A DNA stretch of 64,000 nt from Rhizobium terricola (GTDB lineage Bacteria; Pseudomonadota; Alphaproteobacteria; Rhizobiales; Rhizobiaceae). Below the pieces are notes generated by a model, which did no database searches, was not told where the DNA came from, and saw only the letters and a list, made by a program, of their open reading frames with translations. The stretch covers positions 485,653 through 549,652 of the forward strand of contig NZ_JABBGK010000003.1 in the NCBI RefSeq assembly GCF_012927355.1, read 5' to 3'. Positions 9,052-17,162 of this stretch are shown here, piece after piece. A program made the translations under genes and the position numbers. The stretch's first letter is position 1. Each line of letters begins with the position of its first letter.

Positions 9052-10077
9052 TCAGTCACTCAGCAACCCGTCCGTGCGTGCCGGGTCGGAGCGTATGCTG
9101 TCGATTTCATAGATTGTGCGGATAACCGTCAGCCGGGCGGTCAGCGTCGTCAGAAGGGCAATGACGATCATCGTCGCGAAGATGCCGAGATAACCCATAT
9201 ATCCGATCGAAAACGTGCCGAAGAGTGCGCTTGCCTGATCGCTTTCCGGCGTGGCGAGCGACCGGCTCTGCCAGTAACCGGCGATGGCGAAGAGGGCGGC
9301 TGCAAGCAGGCCGCCGGCGGCGGCACCCTTCAGGCTGATCTTGAGAAAATGCTTCTGGAACTCCCGGGCGACGAAGGAGCCCTCGGCGCCGACGAAGTGC
9401 AGGACCTCGATGATGTGACGATTGCCGGACAGTGCCCCGCGGGTCGCGAACACCACCGTCAGCACCATCGCGGTGAAGACGAGCAGGAGGATTGCCGAGC
9501 CGATCAGCACGGTGGTGCGGGCCATCTGAACGAGCCGGTCGACCCAGGTGCGGTGGTCGTCGAGGAAAGCCTGCGGAACCTCGGTCTTCAGCATATCCCG
9601 CATCGCCGCGAAGTCCGGCGGGTTGCTCTCGTCGATGGTGACGATGACGAGCCGCGGGACGGGCAGCTCGTGAAGGTCGAGTCCGGTGCCGAGCCAAGGC
9701 TCAAGCAGGCGTGCCGTTGCCGCATCGTCCATGATCTGGCCGTCCTTGGTGCCGACGAAGGTCAGGGCCAGGTCACGGGCCTTGGCAAGTGCCTTGTCCA
9801 TGTCGAGGCCGTCCTCGGGCTTGATCTGGATGGTGACCTCGCGGGAGATCTGGCTCTGCCAGCCGGCGGCGGTGGCGCGCACCATGCTGACCGCGCCGAG
9901 CGTCAGGCAGGCGAGGAAGGCCATGATGGCGATCACCACCATCAGCGCATTGCCCTGGATGTTGGAGGGCGGCAGGATCGCGCCCGTCGGGCGCACGGTC
10001 ATCTCGGTGCGCCGCGCGGCCTGCTGAGGGGATGCGGTGCGCGGGGCGTGGCTCTCGTAGTGATCGTGATCAGTCAT
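9052..10077 (-). CDS. ftsX: Cell division ABC transporter permease FtsX
   Basis: 341-residue membrane partner of FtsE. It has a proline-rich cytoplasmic N-terminus, a first membrane helix (NALMVVIAIMAFLACLTLGAV), a periplasmic domain of about 150 residues and three more C-terminal helices, with the FtsX-domain signature NRHIIEVLHFVGAEGSFVA. In other bacteria FtsEX couples ATP hydrolysis at the divisome to periplasmic amidase activators; the M23 protein at 61.7 kb could be such a client, but that is speculation. Its ATG overlaps the ftsE stop by 8 bp. Confidence 0.92.
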   Translation of the reverse strand: MTDHDHYESHAPRTASPQQAARRTEMTVRPTGAILPPSNIQGNALMVVIAIMAFLACLTLGAVSMVRATAAGWQSQISREVTIQIKPEDGLDMDKALAKARDLALTFVGTKDGQIMDDAATARLLEPWLGTGLDLHELPVPRLVIVTIDESNPPDFAAMRDMLKTEVPQAFLDDHRTWVDRLVQMARTTVLIGSAILLLVFTAMVLTVVFATRGALSGNRHIIEVLHFVGAEGSFVAREFQKHFLKISLKGAAAGGLLAAALFAIAGYWQSRSLATPESDQASALFGTFSIGYMGYLGIFATMIVIALLTTLTARLTVIRTIYEIDSIRSDPARTDGLLSD

Positions 10078-10729
10078 AGATGTCGAGCCGCCCGTCGGTG
10101 AGGATCATGCGTCTTGCATCGACCTGATCCATCAGCGCCAGGTCATGGGTGGCGATGACGACGGCCGTGCCAAGGCGGTTCAATTCGAGGAACAGGCTGA
10201 GCAGTCGGCGCGCCATCGGCGGATCGACATTGCCCGTCGGCTCGTCGGCAAGCAGGATCTCGGGCCGGTCGATCAGGGCGCGGGCGATCGCCACGCGCTG
10301 CTTCTCGCCGCCGGAGAGCACCGGCGGCAGCACGTTGATGCGCTCGCCGAGACCGACCCATTTCAGGAGCTCGATCACGTCCTTGCGGTAGGTTGCCTCG
10401 TCCTTGCCGCGCACCCTCAGCGGCAGCGCGACATTCTCGTAGGTCGTCAGGTGGTCGAGCAGCTGGAAGTCCTGGAACACGATGCCGACGCGGCGTCTCA
10501 GCATCGGCAATTCCGCGCGCGGGATCTTGGTGATGTCGCGGCCGAAACTGCGGATCAGTCCGCGCGTCGGCTGGAGCGACATGAACAGAAGGCGTAGCAG
10601 GGTGGTCTTGCCGGCACCGGAAGGCCCGGTCAGGAACTGGAAGGAACGTTTCGGAATATCGAAGGTGAGGTCGCGGAGAATTTCCGGTCCCATCCCATAA
10701 CGCAAGCCGACATTTTCGAAATGGATCAA
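10070..10729 (-). CDS. ftsE: Cell division ATP-binding protein FtsE (TTG start)
   Basis: 219-residue ABC ATPase. Walker A GPSGAGKT is at 35-42, signature LSGGEKQRVAIARA, Walker B ILLADEPTGN and the H-loop ATHD. The start codon is TTG (TTG ATC CAT), chosen because MIHFENVGLRYG matches the family N-terminus and there is no in-frame ATG upstream. No clear Shine-Dalgarno precedes it. Instead, a 13-codon ORF ends with a TGA overlapping this TTG, which could drive translational coupling. Operon with ftsX. Confidence 0.93.
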   Translation of the reverse strand: MIHFENVGLRYGMGPEILRDLTFDIPKRSFQFLTGPSGAGKTTLLRLLFMSLQPTRGLIRSFGRDITKIPRAELPMLRRRVGIVFQDFQLLDHLTTYENVALPLRVRGKDEATYRKDVIELLKWVGLGERINVLPPVLSGGEKQRVAIARALIDRPEILLADEPTGNVDPPMARRLLSLFLELNRLGTAVVIATHDLALMDQVDARRMILTDGRLDIYD

Positions 10730-10767
10730 GGGCCCAGCCAGTCTGACAGATCGCGGATCCGCGACAT
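10726..10767 (-). other. Putative 13-codon upstream ORF coupled to ftsE
   Basis: ATG at 10765-10767 opens MSRIRDLSDWLGP and stops with a TGA whose first two bases are the last two of the ftsE TTG start (TTGA). Such an overlap is typical of translationally coupled genes. The peptide's own ribosome site is weak (TTAAG), so it may be chance. Confidence 0.25.
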
Positions 10768-10781
10768 CTTAACGAATGAGG

Positions 10782-10848
10782 TTAACAGTGGGTAAATCCC
10801 GGTCGAATTACGGCCGTTGCGGCCCCTTCTTTCCGAAGCATTAACCAT
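10782..10848. promoter_or_regulatory. Cluster of CtrA-like half-sites upstream of ftsE
   Basis: In this otherwise GC-rich DNA there is a TTAA-N7-TAAA at 10782-10796 (seven of eight bases of the CtrA TTAA-N7-TTAA consensus) and an exact TTAACCAT at 10841-10848, an octamer described as a CtrA half-site motif. Another TTAA lies at 10769-10772. They sit in the 199-bp gap between ftsE and the divergent gene. Confidence 0.4.
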
Positions 10849-10928
10849 TTGAATTTACGTCTGGAGAGGATTCGTTTCAATGCCCAGATTTGGCCGGTCC
10901 GCGGGCGATTGCGAAAGGCTGTTGGAAG

Positions 10929-11612
10929 ATGAACGCATTCCGCTCCAGAAGGCACGCCGCCGCACCGGACATCGACCTCCTGCCGCCCGACAGGCCGAGG
11001 ATGACGCATGCCTGGCCGATCCGCGTGACGGAAGACATCGTCGACGCCGAGTTCGTCACGGTCCGCGAAAGCGCGCCGCGCCGGCCCTCCGATGCCTGCA
11101 GCTCCAACGACAATCACCGCCGGACCGCCGACAGGGGCTGGTCGGCGTCGCGGCCAGTCAGCAGGCGCACCTTTGCCGCAGGCATCCTGTCCCGGCTGGA
11201 AAACCTGCTGCAGACACTTTCAGACAAGGGGTTCGCCGCCTTCGTTTCGCTCGTCTTCGTCGCGATCTTCGCGCTTGCCGGGCTGATGGTCGGCGAGCCG
11301 GGGACGAGGGCCAATGCCGAGCCGCTCGACATCACCCACGTCAGCCTCACGCCGCACGACGACGACGGCATGCGGGTCCTGCAGGTCAACGCGATCATCG
11401 AGAACCGTGGGACGCGGACAAGCGTGCTGCCAAAGCTGCGCGCCGACCTGATCGCGGGCGGCCAGGTGATCGCCAGCACCTATATCGCCACCCCTGTCAG
11501 CGAAATCGATGCCGGCCACAGCCGCGGCATCACGGCCAGGCTCCTGCATCCCGGTGGAAAAATGCCGGAACTTCGGCTTTCCTTCGAGGAAACGGGTGCC
11601 TCGCGCTCCTGA
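10929..11612 (+). CDS. Single-pass membrane protein with DUF3426-like C-terminus
   Basis: 227 residues from ATG 10929. A polar, Pro/Arg-rich N-terminal 100 residues precede one transmembrane helix (about 102-122) and a beta-rich domain containing ISVxNxG-like features: VNAIIENRGTRTSVLPKL and LIAGGQVIASTYI, resembling the DUF3426 extracytoplasmic domain. The Cys-rich MJ0042 zinc ribbon that usually starts such proteins in alphaproteobacteria is missing. It is divergent from ftsE and 70 bp before hpt. Function unknown. Confidence 0.7.
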   Translation: MNAFRSRRHAAAPDIDLLPPDRPRMTHAWPIRVTEDIVDAEFVTVRESAPRRPSDACSSNDNHRRTADRGWSASRPVSRRTFAAGILSRLENLLQTLSDKGFAAFVSLVFVAIFALAGLMVGEPGTRANAEPLDITHVSLTPHDDDGMRVLQVNAIIENRGTRTSVLPKLRADLIAGGQVIASTYIATPVSEIDAGHSRGITARLLHPGGKMPELRLSFEETGASRS

Positions 11613-11682
11613 CTATGCTATCGGCCAACACTCTCGACGCTCGGTCCCGACAGGCCGTGCCGCAGTCCTGAAGGAGTGAACC

Positions 11683-12225
11683 ATGCCCGTCGTCCGCGGA
11701 AAGAACATCGAACCGCTCTATACCGCCCGGCAGATCAACGAGCGCAACCACCAGATCGCCGCCGAGATCGCCAAGGGACCTGCCGACGATCTGCTGGTGA
11801 TTGCCGTGCTCAAGGGCTCCTTCATCTTCGCTGCCGACCTGATCCGTGCGCTGCATGACGTCGGTCTTGCTCCGGAGGTCGAGTTCATCACCCTGTCCAG
11901 CTATGGCACAGGCACTGTCTCGCAAGGGGTCAGGATCGTGAAGGACATCGACAGCGACGTGAAGGGCCGCAACGTGCTCCTGATCGATGATATCCTCGAG
12001 TCCGGCCGGACGCTCAAGTTCGCCAAGGAACTGCTTTACGAGCGTGGTGCCGCCCATGTTTCGCTGGCCGTGCTTCTCGACAAGAAAGTCAAGCGCCAGG
12101 AACAGCTTGAGGCCGATCACGTCGGCTTCGAATGCCCCGACTACTTCGTCGTCGGCTACGGCATGGACGTGGCCTATGCCTTCCGCGAACTGCCCTTCGT
12201 CGGCGTCGTCACGGGCGACGCCTGA
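11683..12225 (+). CDS. hpt: Hypoxanthine phosphoribosyltransferase
   Basis: 180-residue type I phosphoribosyltransferase salvaging hypoxanthine (and probably guanine) to nucleotides. LLVIAVLKGSFIFAADL carries the pyrophosphate-binding loop, and VLLIDDILESGRTL is the PRPP signature. It has a strong AAGGAGTG ribosome site six bases before the ATG. Length is normal for bacterial Hpt. Followed by a hairpin-rich spacer and then cpdR. Confidence 0.95.
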   Translation: MPVVRGKNIEPLYTARQINERNHQIAAEIAKGPADDLLVIAVLKGSFIFAADLIRALHDVGLAPEVEFITLSSYGTGTVSQGVRIVKDIDSDVKGRNVLLIDDILESGRTLKFAKELLYERGAAHVSLAVLLDKKVKRQEQLEADHVGFECPDYFVVGYGMDVAYAFRELPFVGVVTGDA

Positions 12226-12234
12226 GGTCTTCGC

Positions 12235-12295
12235 CGGGGCTGACTTTCGCCCCGAAACGAAGAGCACTTGTTAACCATGGGGGCGGTCGGCCCCC
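12235..12295 (+). terminator. Two GC hairpins after hpt
   Basis: CGGGGC at 12235-12240 pairs with GCCCCG at 12249-12254, and GGGGGC at 12279-12284 pairs with GCCCCC at 12290-12295. Neither is followed by a T run, so termination is uncertain; they may instead delimit the hpt 3' end. Confidence 0.35.
12271..12278 (+). promoter_or_regulatory. TTAACCAT, CtrA-like half-site upstream of cpdR
   Basis: Exact TTAACCAT octamer 91 bp before the cpdR ATG. This motif has been described for CtrA-controlled promoters in alphaproteobacteria, and CpdR is part of the pathway that removes CtrA, so a feedback site would make sense. Confidence 0.4.
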
Positions 12296-12368
12296 GCGGC
12301 GTTTACCGATCGCAAAGGAAACTCTGGTGATTTCGCTTCCGGGACAGCGAATGAACGGAGTAGCGATC

Positions 12369-12728
12369 ATGGCGAGAATTCTGATTACCGAGGACGAGGA
12401 TTCCCTCCGCTCCTTCGTGGCGCGCGCCCTCCGTCTCGACGGCCATGAGACTTTCGAGGCCGCCGACGGTGCCGAAGGCCTGGAGCGCCTGGGTGAGAAG
12501 GAGTTCGATCTCCTGCTGTCGGATATCCGCATGCCGGTGATGGACGGGATCGAGCTTGCCCATCGCGCCGCGTCATCTTTCCCAGACCTCAAGATCCTGC
12601 TGATGACCGGCTATGCCGAGCAGCGTGAACGCGCCGACGATCTCGCCGCGAAGATCATCGATGTCGTGTCGAAGCCCTTTGCGCTGCCGGACATCCGTGC
12701 CGCCGTTGCCCGCGCACTGGCGAGCTGA
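12369..12728 (+). CDS. cpdR: CpdR-type single-domain response regulator
   Basis: 119 residues forming one receiver domain and nothing else. The phosphoacceptor is D52 in LLLSDIRMP; the acidic pocket is E8/D9 (ITEDED), with T80 (LLMTGY) and K102 (VSKPF). CpdR proteins are phosphorylated by the CckA-ChpT relay and, unphosphorylated, help ClpXP degrade CtrA and other targets. Rhizobia often have two; this sequence fits the second, CpdR2-like type. An ATG six codons upstream (12351) is possible, but MARILITED is the usual beginning. Confidence 0.85.
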   Translation: MARILITEDEDSLRSFVARALRLDGHETFEAADGAEGLERLGEKEFDLLLSDIRMPVMDGIELAHRAASSFPDLKILLMTGYAEQRERADDLAAKIIDVVSKPFALPDIRAAVARALAS

Positions 12729-12770
12729 CGTCTGCCTGCCGGGCGACATGTCGGCCGGCGATAACCCTGC

Positions 12771-15416
12771 CTACTGGATGTCGAGCAGTCGTTCGAGATA
12801 GCGCCGCTCCAGTTCCGGACCGGCATTCTCCCCAAGCTTCTTGCGGATCGCCTCGAGGATTTCGCGTGCGCGCTGCACGTCGATCTCGTCGGGCACGTTG
12901 ACGCGTTCGCCGAAGTCCGGGCCTGAGCTGGCTCTCGGCCGACCGAGCGGATCGCGGCCGTTCTGGCCGCCTTGCCCCATGCCCTGCTGCTCGCCCTGCT
13001 GGCCCCGCATGGCCTGCATCATCTGGTTCATCATGTCTCGCGCGCCCTTGCGCAGGGCCTCCAGAGCCTTGCCCTGTCCCTCGACGGCGCGGCTGCCCTG
13101 GCTCTTGCCGAGCGCTTCGCCCGCGCCGCGCATCTCGCGTCCGGCCTCTCCGAAACCCTCGCCGGGCTCGACGCCCAGTTCCTTCAGGCCCTTCTGCAGT
13201 TCGCCGAGCTGCTTGCCGAGCTGCTCCTGCTGGGCACGAAGGTTCTTCAGTGCCTCGCGCAGCTGTTCGGCGGTCATGCGATCGGTCGGAGAGCCCTGTT
13301 GGCCGTCCTCGCCCTGCTGGCCCTCCTGCGGCTGCTGGCCGCCTTCTCCTTCCGGCGGCATCTGCTCGAGAAACTCGCCGTCCTCGCCGTCGCCGGGATC
13401 GCCACGCTGCATGCGGTCCTTCAGCGCCTGGTCGAGACGGAAGGTCTCGTCCATCAGCTTCTGCTGCTCCTGCATGATCTCGCCGAGCTTGTCGATCTGC
13501 TGGCGGACCTGGCTGTTCTCCTGCTGCTGGCCGCCGCGCTGCGGGCGTCCGGCCTGCAGGTTGTTCATCATGCGCTGCAGCTCGGAGAGCATCTGGCGCG
13601 CGGCGTCGCGATTGCCGGAGCGCGCCAGGTTCTCGATCTGGTTCATCATGTTTTCGAGGTCGCGCTGGCGCAGCACGTTCTGGGCCGACTGCTGCTGCTG
13701 TTGCCCCTGGGCATCCGGCTGCCGTTCCGCGAGCGCCTTCATGAAATCCTGCATGGCGGCGCGTAGCTCGTCCATCAGCTTCTTGACTTCCTCGTCCGGG
13801 GCGTTGCGTTCGAGCGCGTCGGCGAGGGCCTGCTGGGCGTCGCGCAACTTGCGTTCGGCAAGCGACAGGTCCCCGCCGTCGATGCCGAGCGCGATCTCCC
13901 AGAGATAGTCGGCGGTGCCTTTCAGATCTTCCGTCGTGCGGGCAAGCTTCATGCGCGCCTGGGCCGACTGGATCAGCAGGTAGTGCGTGGTGTTGGGGAT
14001 CGTTTCGTCTGGACGGAGCGACAGTGCCTCGTTGAGGGCGATCGATTGCGGCAGGTCGCGCACATCCAGCGCGAAGACCTGACGCTCCTCGGCGACCGCG
14101 GCGGCCAGCGGCTCGACGAAGGCGCGCGCCGGCAGGACCATCTCGTGGGGCTGGCTGCGCCCGGTCTGGCCGGCACCATCGGCCGCGACGAGAGTGATCC
14201 TGACCTTGCGGCCTGAAAGCGGATGTTCCGTGATGTTGCGGCTCGAGACGCCCTTGGCTTCGCGGGAATTATGGCGCGGCAGGTCGAGCTTGTAGTCGGG
14301 CAGCGGGTAGAGCGGCAGGGCATCGGGCTTCTGATCGACCGGCTCGATCTCGGCAAAAGCCTTGGAAAGCCCGTAGTCGTCCTGCGCCTTGAAGCCGATT
14401 TCGAGCGCGCCGTTTGCGCTGCGCCGCGGAAGGCCGTCGAAGGCGATCTCCGGCGCCTTGTCGGCGATCACCTCGATCCGCCACTGGTGCCCACCGACCA
14501 GCAGGTCCCCGCTCGTTCCGAGCTTCCATTCGTAGACACGGGCGGCGGGTGCCGCTTCCGCCGTCTGCTGCTTGGCCGGATCTTCCGCGGTTTCATCCTC
14601 AGGGACCGCGGCTGCGACGTCCGTCACGGCACCGCTGTCGGCGGCACGGAAGATCACCTTTTCATCGGCGCCACCGCCGGTGATGCGCACGGTCGCCTGG
14701 GCATTCTGCGGCACCCGCACAAGGCCTTCGGTCGCACCGTCCAGACCCGACAGGAAGACCGGAGCCTGGCTGGTATAGGCCGGCGGGGTGATCCAGGCGT
14801 CGATGCGCATGTCGGGCATGTCCCCGGTCCGCGGCTGCTGGCGGAAGGCGTCGGCGATGACGCCGGCGCCGTTCGAGCTGGAATAGGCGAGTGCGACGGC
14901 AAACAGCAGCGCGGGGATGGCGCGCAAGGCATAGCGGTCGAAGCGGGCTATGTCGGGGCGTGGCAGGCCGGCGTCCAGGGCCGCGATCGTCTCGGCCATG
15001 CGCCTCTGGTGTTCGACCCACAGCGCACGGGCGAAGGGTGTCTCGAAGGCGGGTTCGTCATCCTGTACGGCGACCGGCTGGTGCGGCAGGTGGTTGCGCT
15101 CCTCGAGCAACCGGTCGGCCTCTTCGCTTGCCGGCCAGCGCAGCCGGGCGAAGGGCAGGAGGCTCGCGACGAAGGCGAAGGTCAGCACGAAGACGAGAAC
15201 GAGCCGAACGGCGTCGGGCAGTTGCCGATAGACGCCGAGCCAGGCGAGCGAGATGAATATGGCGGCGATGCCTGCCAGCGGTATGAAGAGCGGCAGAAGC
15301 CGTTCGGCAAACAGCACGAGCCTTGCGAGGAAGCGCTTGATCGCCACCCGCCGCGCCAGGGCCGGGTCGTTGCGAAACGCTCCTGTTCTCGTTCCACCCG
15401 GCTGAGGAGGGGTCAT
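12771..15416 (-). CDS. TIGR02302 family (DUF4175) large membrane protein
   Basis: 881 residues. Two or three N-terminal membrane helices (about 35-75 and again near 165-185) precede an extracytoplasmic region with PPAYTSQAPVFLSGLDG and LVRVPQNAQATVRITGGG, then a long helical, Gln/Met/Gly-rich tail with many QQQ runs (about residues 560-830) that is probably coiled coil or disordered. The family is conserved in alphaproteobacteria next to lysA and argH, without an assigned function. The length is normal for the family. Confidence 0.88.
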   Translation of the reverse strand: MTPPQPGGTRTGAFRNDPALARRVAIKRFLARLVLFAERLLPLFIPLAGIAAIFISLAWLGVYRQLPDAVRLVLVFVLTFAFVASLLPFARLRWPASEEADRLLEERNHLPHQPVAVQDDEPAFETPFARALWVEHQRRMAETIAALDAGLPRPDIARFDRYALRAIPALLFAVALAYSSSNGAGVIADAFRQQPRTGDMPDMRIDAWITPPAYTSQAPVFLSGLDGATEGLVRVPQNAQATVRITGGGADEKVIFRAADSGAVTDVAAAVPEDETAEDPAKQQTAEAAPAARVYEWKLGTSGDLLVGGHQWRIEVIADKAPEIAFDGLPRRSANGALEIGFKAQDDYGLSKAFAEIEPVDQKPDALPLYPLPDYKLDLPRHNSREAKGVSSRNITEHPLSGRKVRITLVAADGAGQTGRSQPHEMVLPARAFVEPLAAAVAEERQVFALDVRDLPQSIALNEALSLRPDETIPNTTHYLLIQSAQARMKLARTTEDLKGTADYLWEIALGIDGGDLSLAERKLRDAQQALADALERNAPDEEVKKLMDELRAAMQDFMKALAERQPDAQGQQQQQSAQNVLRQRDLENMMNQIENLARSGNRDAARQMLSELQRMMNNLQAGRPQRGGQQQENSQVRQQIDKLGEIMQEQQKLMDETFRLDQALKDRMQRGDPGDGEDGEFLEQMPPEGEGGQQPQEGQQGEDGQQGSPTDRMTAEQLREALKNLRAQQEQLGKQLGELQKGLKELGVEPGEGFGEAGREMRGAGEALGKSQGSRAVEGQGKALEALRKGARDMMNQMMQAMRGQQGEQQGMGQGGQNGRDPLGRPRASSGPDFGERVNVPDEIDVQRAREILEAIRKKLGENAGPELERRYLERLLDIQ

Positions 15417-15585
15417 CCGTCGGGTCTCCGTTGAGCGGGCCTTGGACCGGGAAAGGTCGCGAGCCGGCCTTTTGCCTTCTCCGGGGAGGATAGCATTGTT
15501 TGTGGCGAAGACGAGGGCGGACGGCGCGCTCAGTCCGCTTTTTTGCCGCGGTCGCCGAAAAGTGAACGGCCGCCGCGGGTGCCGA

Positions 15586-16854
15586 TCAGTCCAGCCAGGC
15601 CGGAACCGAATCGAGTTTGATCATGTCGTCATAGCTCGGACGCGGGCGAATCACATGGAACTCGCTGTCCTTGACCAGCACTTCCGGCACCAGCCGGCGG
15701 GTGTTGTAGGTGCTCGCCTGGACGGCGCCATAGGCGCCTGCCGAGCCCACGGCCATCAGGTCGCCCGCCTTCGGCATCGCCATTTCCCGGTCGAGCGCGA
15801 GATAGTCGCCGGTCTCGCAGACGGGGCCGACGACGTCGGCGCGGATGCGCGGTGCGCTTGCCGCCTGGATCACTACCGGGCGGATCTCATGGTGGGCCTC
15901 GTAGAGGGTCGGGCGGATCAGGTCGTTCATCGCCGCGTCGACGATCACGAAGGTCTTTTCGCCGCCGTCCTTTACATAGATGACCTCGGTCACCAGGATG
16001 CCGGCATTGCCGACGATCAGGCGGCCCGGCTCCGCGACGATCTTGCAGTTCAGCCCGGCCAGCTGTTCCTTGACGATCCGGGCATAGTGGTCCGGTTCCG
16101 GCGGCGGGTTGTTGTCGTCCTTGTAGGGAATGCCCAGGCCACCGCCCACGTCGACGTGATCGATCGCATGGCCGTCGGCGCGCAGCGTCTCGACCAGTTC
16201 GCGCAGCAGCCGGAACGCGTCCTCGAAGGGCTGCAGCTCGGTGATCTGGCTGCCGATGTGCATGTCGATGCCGGTGACCTTGATGCCGGGCAGGCTGGCT
16301 GCGCGGGCATAGACGGCACGGGCGCGCTCGAAGGAAATGCCGAACTTGTTTTCCTTCTTGCCGGTCGAGATCTTGGCGTGGGTCTTCGCATCGACGTCCG
16401 GATTGACGCGGAAGGAGACATGCGCCTGCTTGCCCGCCTTGACGGCACGGGCATTCAGAACCTCGAGTTCCGGTTCGCTCTCGACGTTGAAGCAGTAGAT
16501 GCCTGCCTCGAGGCCCAGGTCCATTTCGGAGACCGTCTTGCCGACGCCGGAAAACATGATGCGGTTTGCCGGGATGCCGGCGGCGAGCGCGCGGCGCAGT
16601 TCGCCTTCCGAGACGACATCGACGCCGGCCCCGAGCCTGGCGAGGGTCTTGAGGACCGCCTGGTTCGAGTTGGCCTTCATCGCATAGCAGACCATGGATT
16701 CGACGCCGGCGAAGGCCTTGGAGAAGACCTTGTAGTGACGTTCGAGGGTGGCCGTCGAATAGCAGTAGAAGGGTGTCCCGACCGCCTTGGCGATGTCGAG
16801 TACGGAAACGTCCTCGGCGTAGAGCACGCCGTCGCGATAGTCGAAGTGGTTCAC
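15586..16854 (-). CDS. lysA: Diaminopimelate decarboxylase (GTG start)
   Basis: 422-residue PLP enzyme (fold type III) catalysing the last step of lysine synthesis from meso-diaminopimelate. PLP-lysine is in VCYAMKANSNQ (about residue 60), the phosphate-binding glycines in VGGGLGIPY, the specificity helix EPGRLIVGNAG and the dimer-partner cysteine in GPVCETGDYLA. Start codon is GTG (MNHFDYRDG). It begins 13 bp after the LptM-like lipoprotein gene and is probably in one leftward transcript with argH and the lipoprotein. Confidence 0.95.
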   Translation of the reverse strand: MNHFDYRDGVLYAEDVSVLDIAKAVGTPFYCYSTATLERHYKVFSKAFAGVESMVCYAMKANSNQAVLKTLARLGAGVDVVSEGELRRALAAGIPANRIMFSGVGKTVSEMDLGLEAGIYCFNVESEPELEVLNARAVKAGKQAHVSFRVNPDVDAKTHAKISTGKKENKFGISFERARAVYARAASLPGIKVTGIDMHIGSQITELQPFEDAFRLLRELVETLRADGHAIDHVDVGGGLGIPYKDDNNPPPEPDHYARIVKEQLAGLNCKIVAEPGRLIVGNAGILVTEVIYVKDGGEKTFVIVDAAMNDLIRPTLYEAHHEIRPVVIQAASAPRIRADVVGPVCETGDYLALDREMAMPKAGDLMAVGSAGAYGAVQASTYNTRRLVPEVLVKDSEFHVIRPRPSYDDMIKLDSVPAWLD

Positions 16855-16867
16855 GGGCTACGACCTG

Positions 16868-17077
16868 TCAGAGAAGGGGATCGAGGATGAAGGGGTCGTC
16901 GGCGACGGTCGGTTTCTGTGCCTTCTGGCCGGGTGCCAGCTTGTTCTGCTCGGCCGCCGGCATGTTCGGCGGATCGAGGTCGGCCTTTCGTCCGCAGCCA
17001 GTCAGCACCAGGGCGGCTGCCAGGATGCCGGCTGCCATCGTCGCACGGGAAAGCGTCTTCACCATCACCCAATCCAT
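16868..17077 (-). CDS. lptM: Small LptM-like (YifL) outer-membrane lipoprotein
   Basis: 69 residues. Signal peptide with lipobox LTGC (cleavage before C28), then GRKADLDPP, which matches the LptM/YifL lipoprotein motif just after the lipidated Cys. In E. coli LptM helps oxidative maturation of the LPS translocon subunit LptD. The start MDWVMVK was chosen to give a normal signal peptide; M5 is an alternative. Located between argH and lysA, the classical position for this small gene in Proteobacteria. Confidence 0.8.
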   Translation of the reverse strand: MDWVMVKTLSRATMAAGILAAALVLTGCGRKADLDPPNMPAAEQNKLAPGQKAQKPTVADDPFILDPLL

Positions 17078-17162
17078 CGAAAATCTCGTCTCTTTAGCCT
17101 GTAGCGAAAATTGGGGCGCTTGTGCACCCTCAATCTCGTGATGACGGCTTAAACGAGCGTGA

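Noticed and set aside
12841..13908. Plus-strand frames opposite the TIGR02302 gene, Ser/Arg/Cys- or Leu-rich
   Set aside because: Shadows of the Gln/Gly-rich repeats of the real gene.
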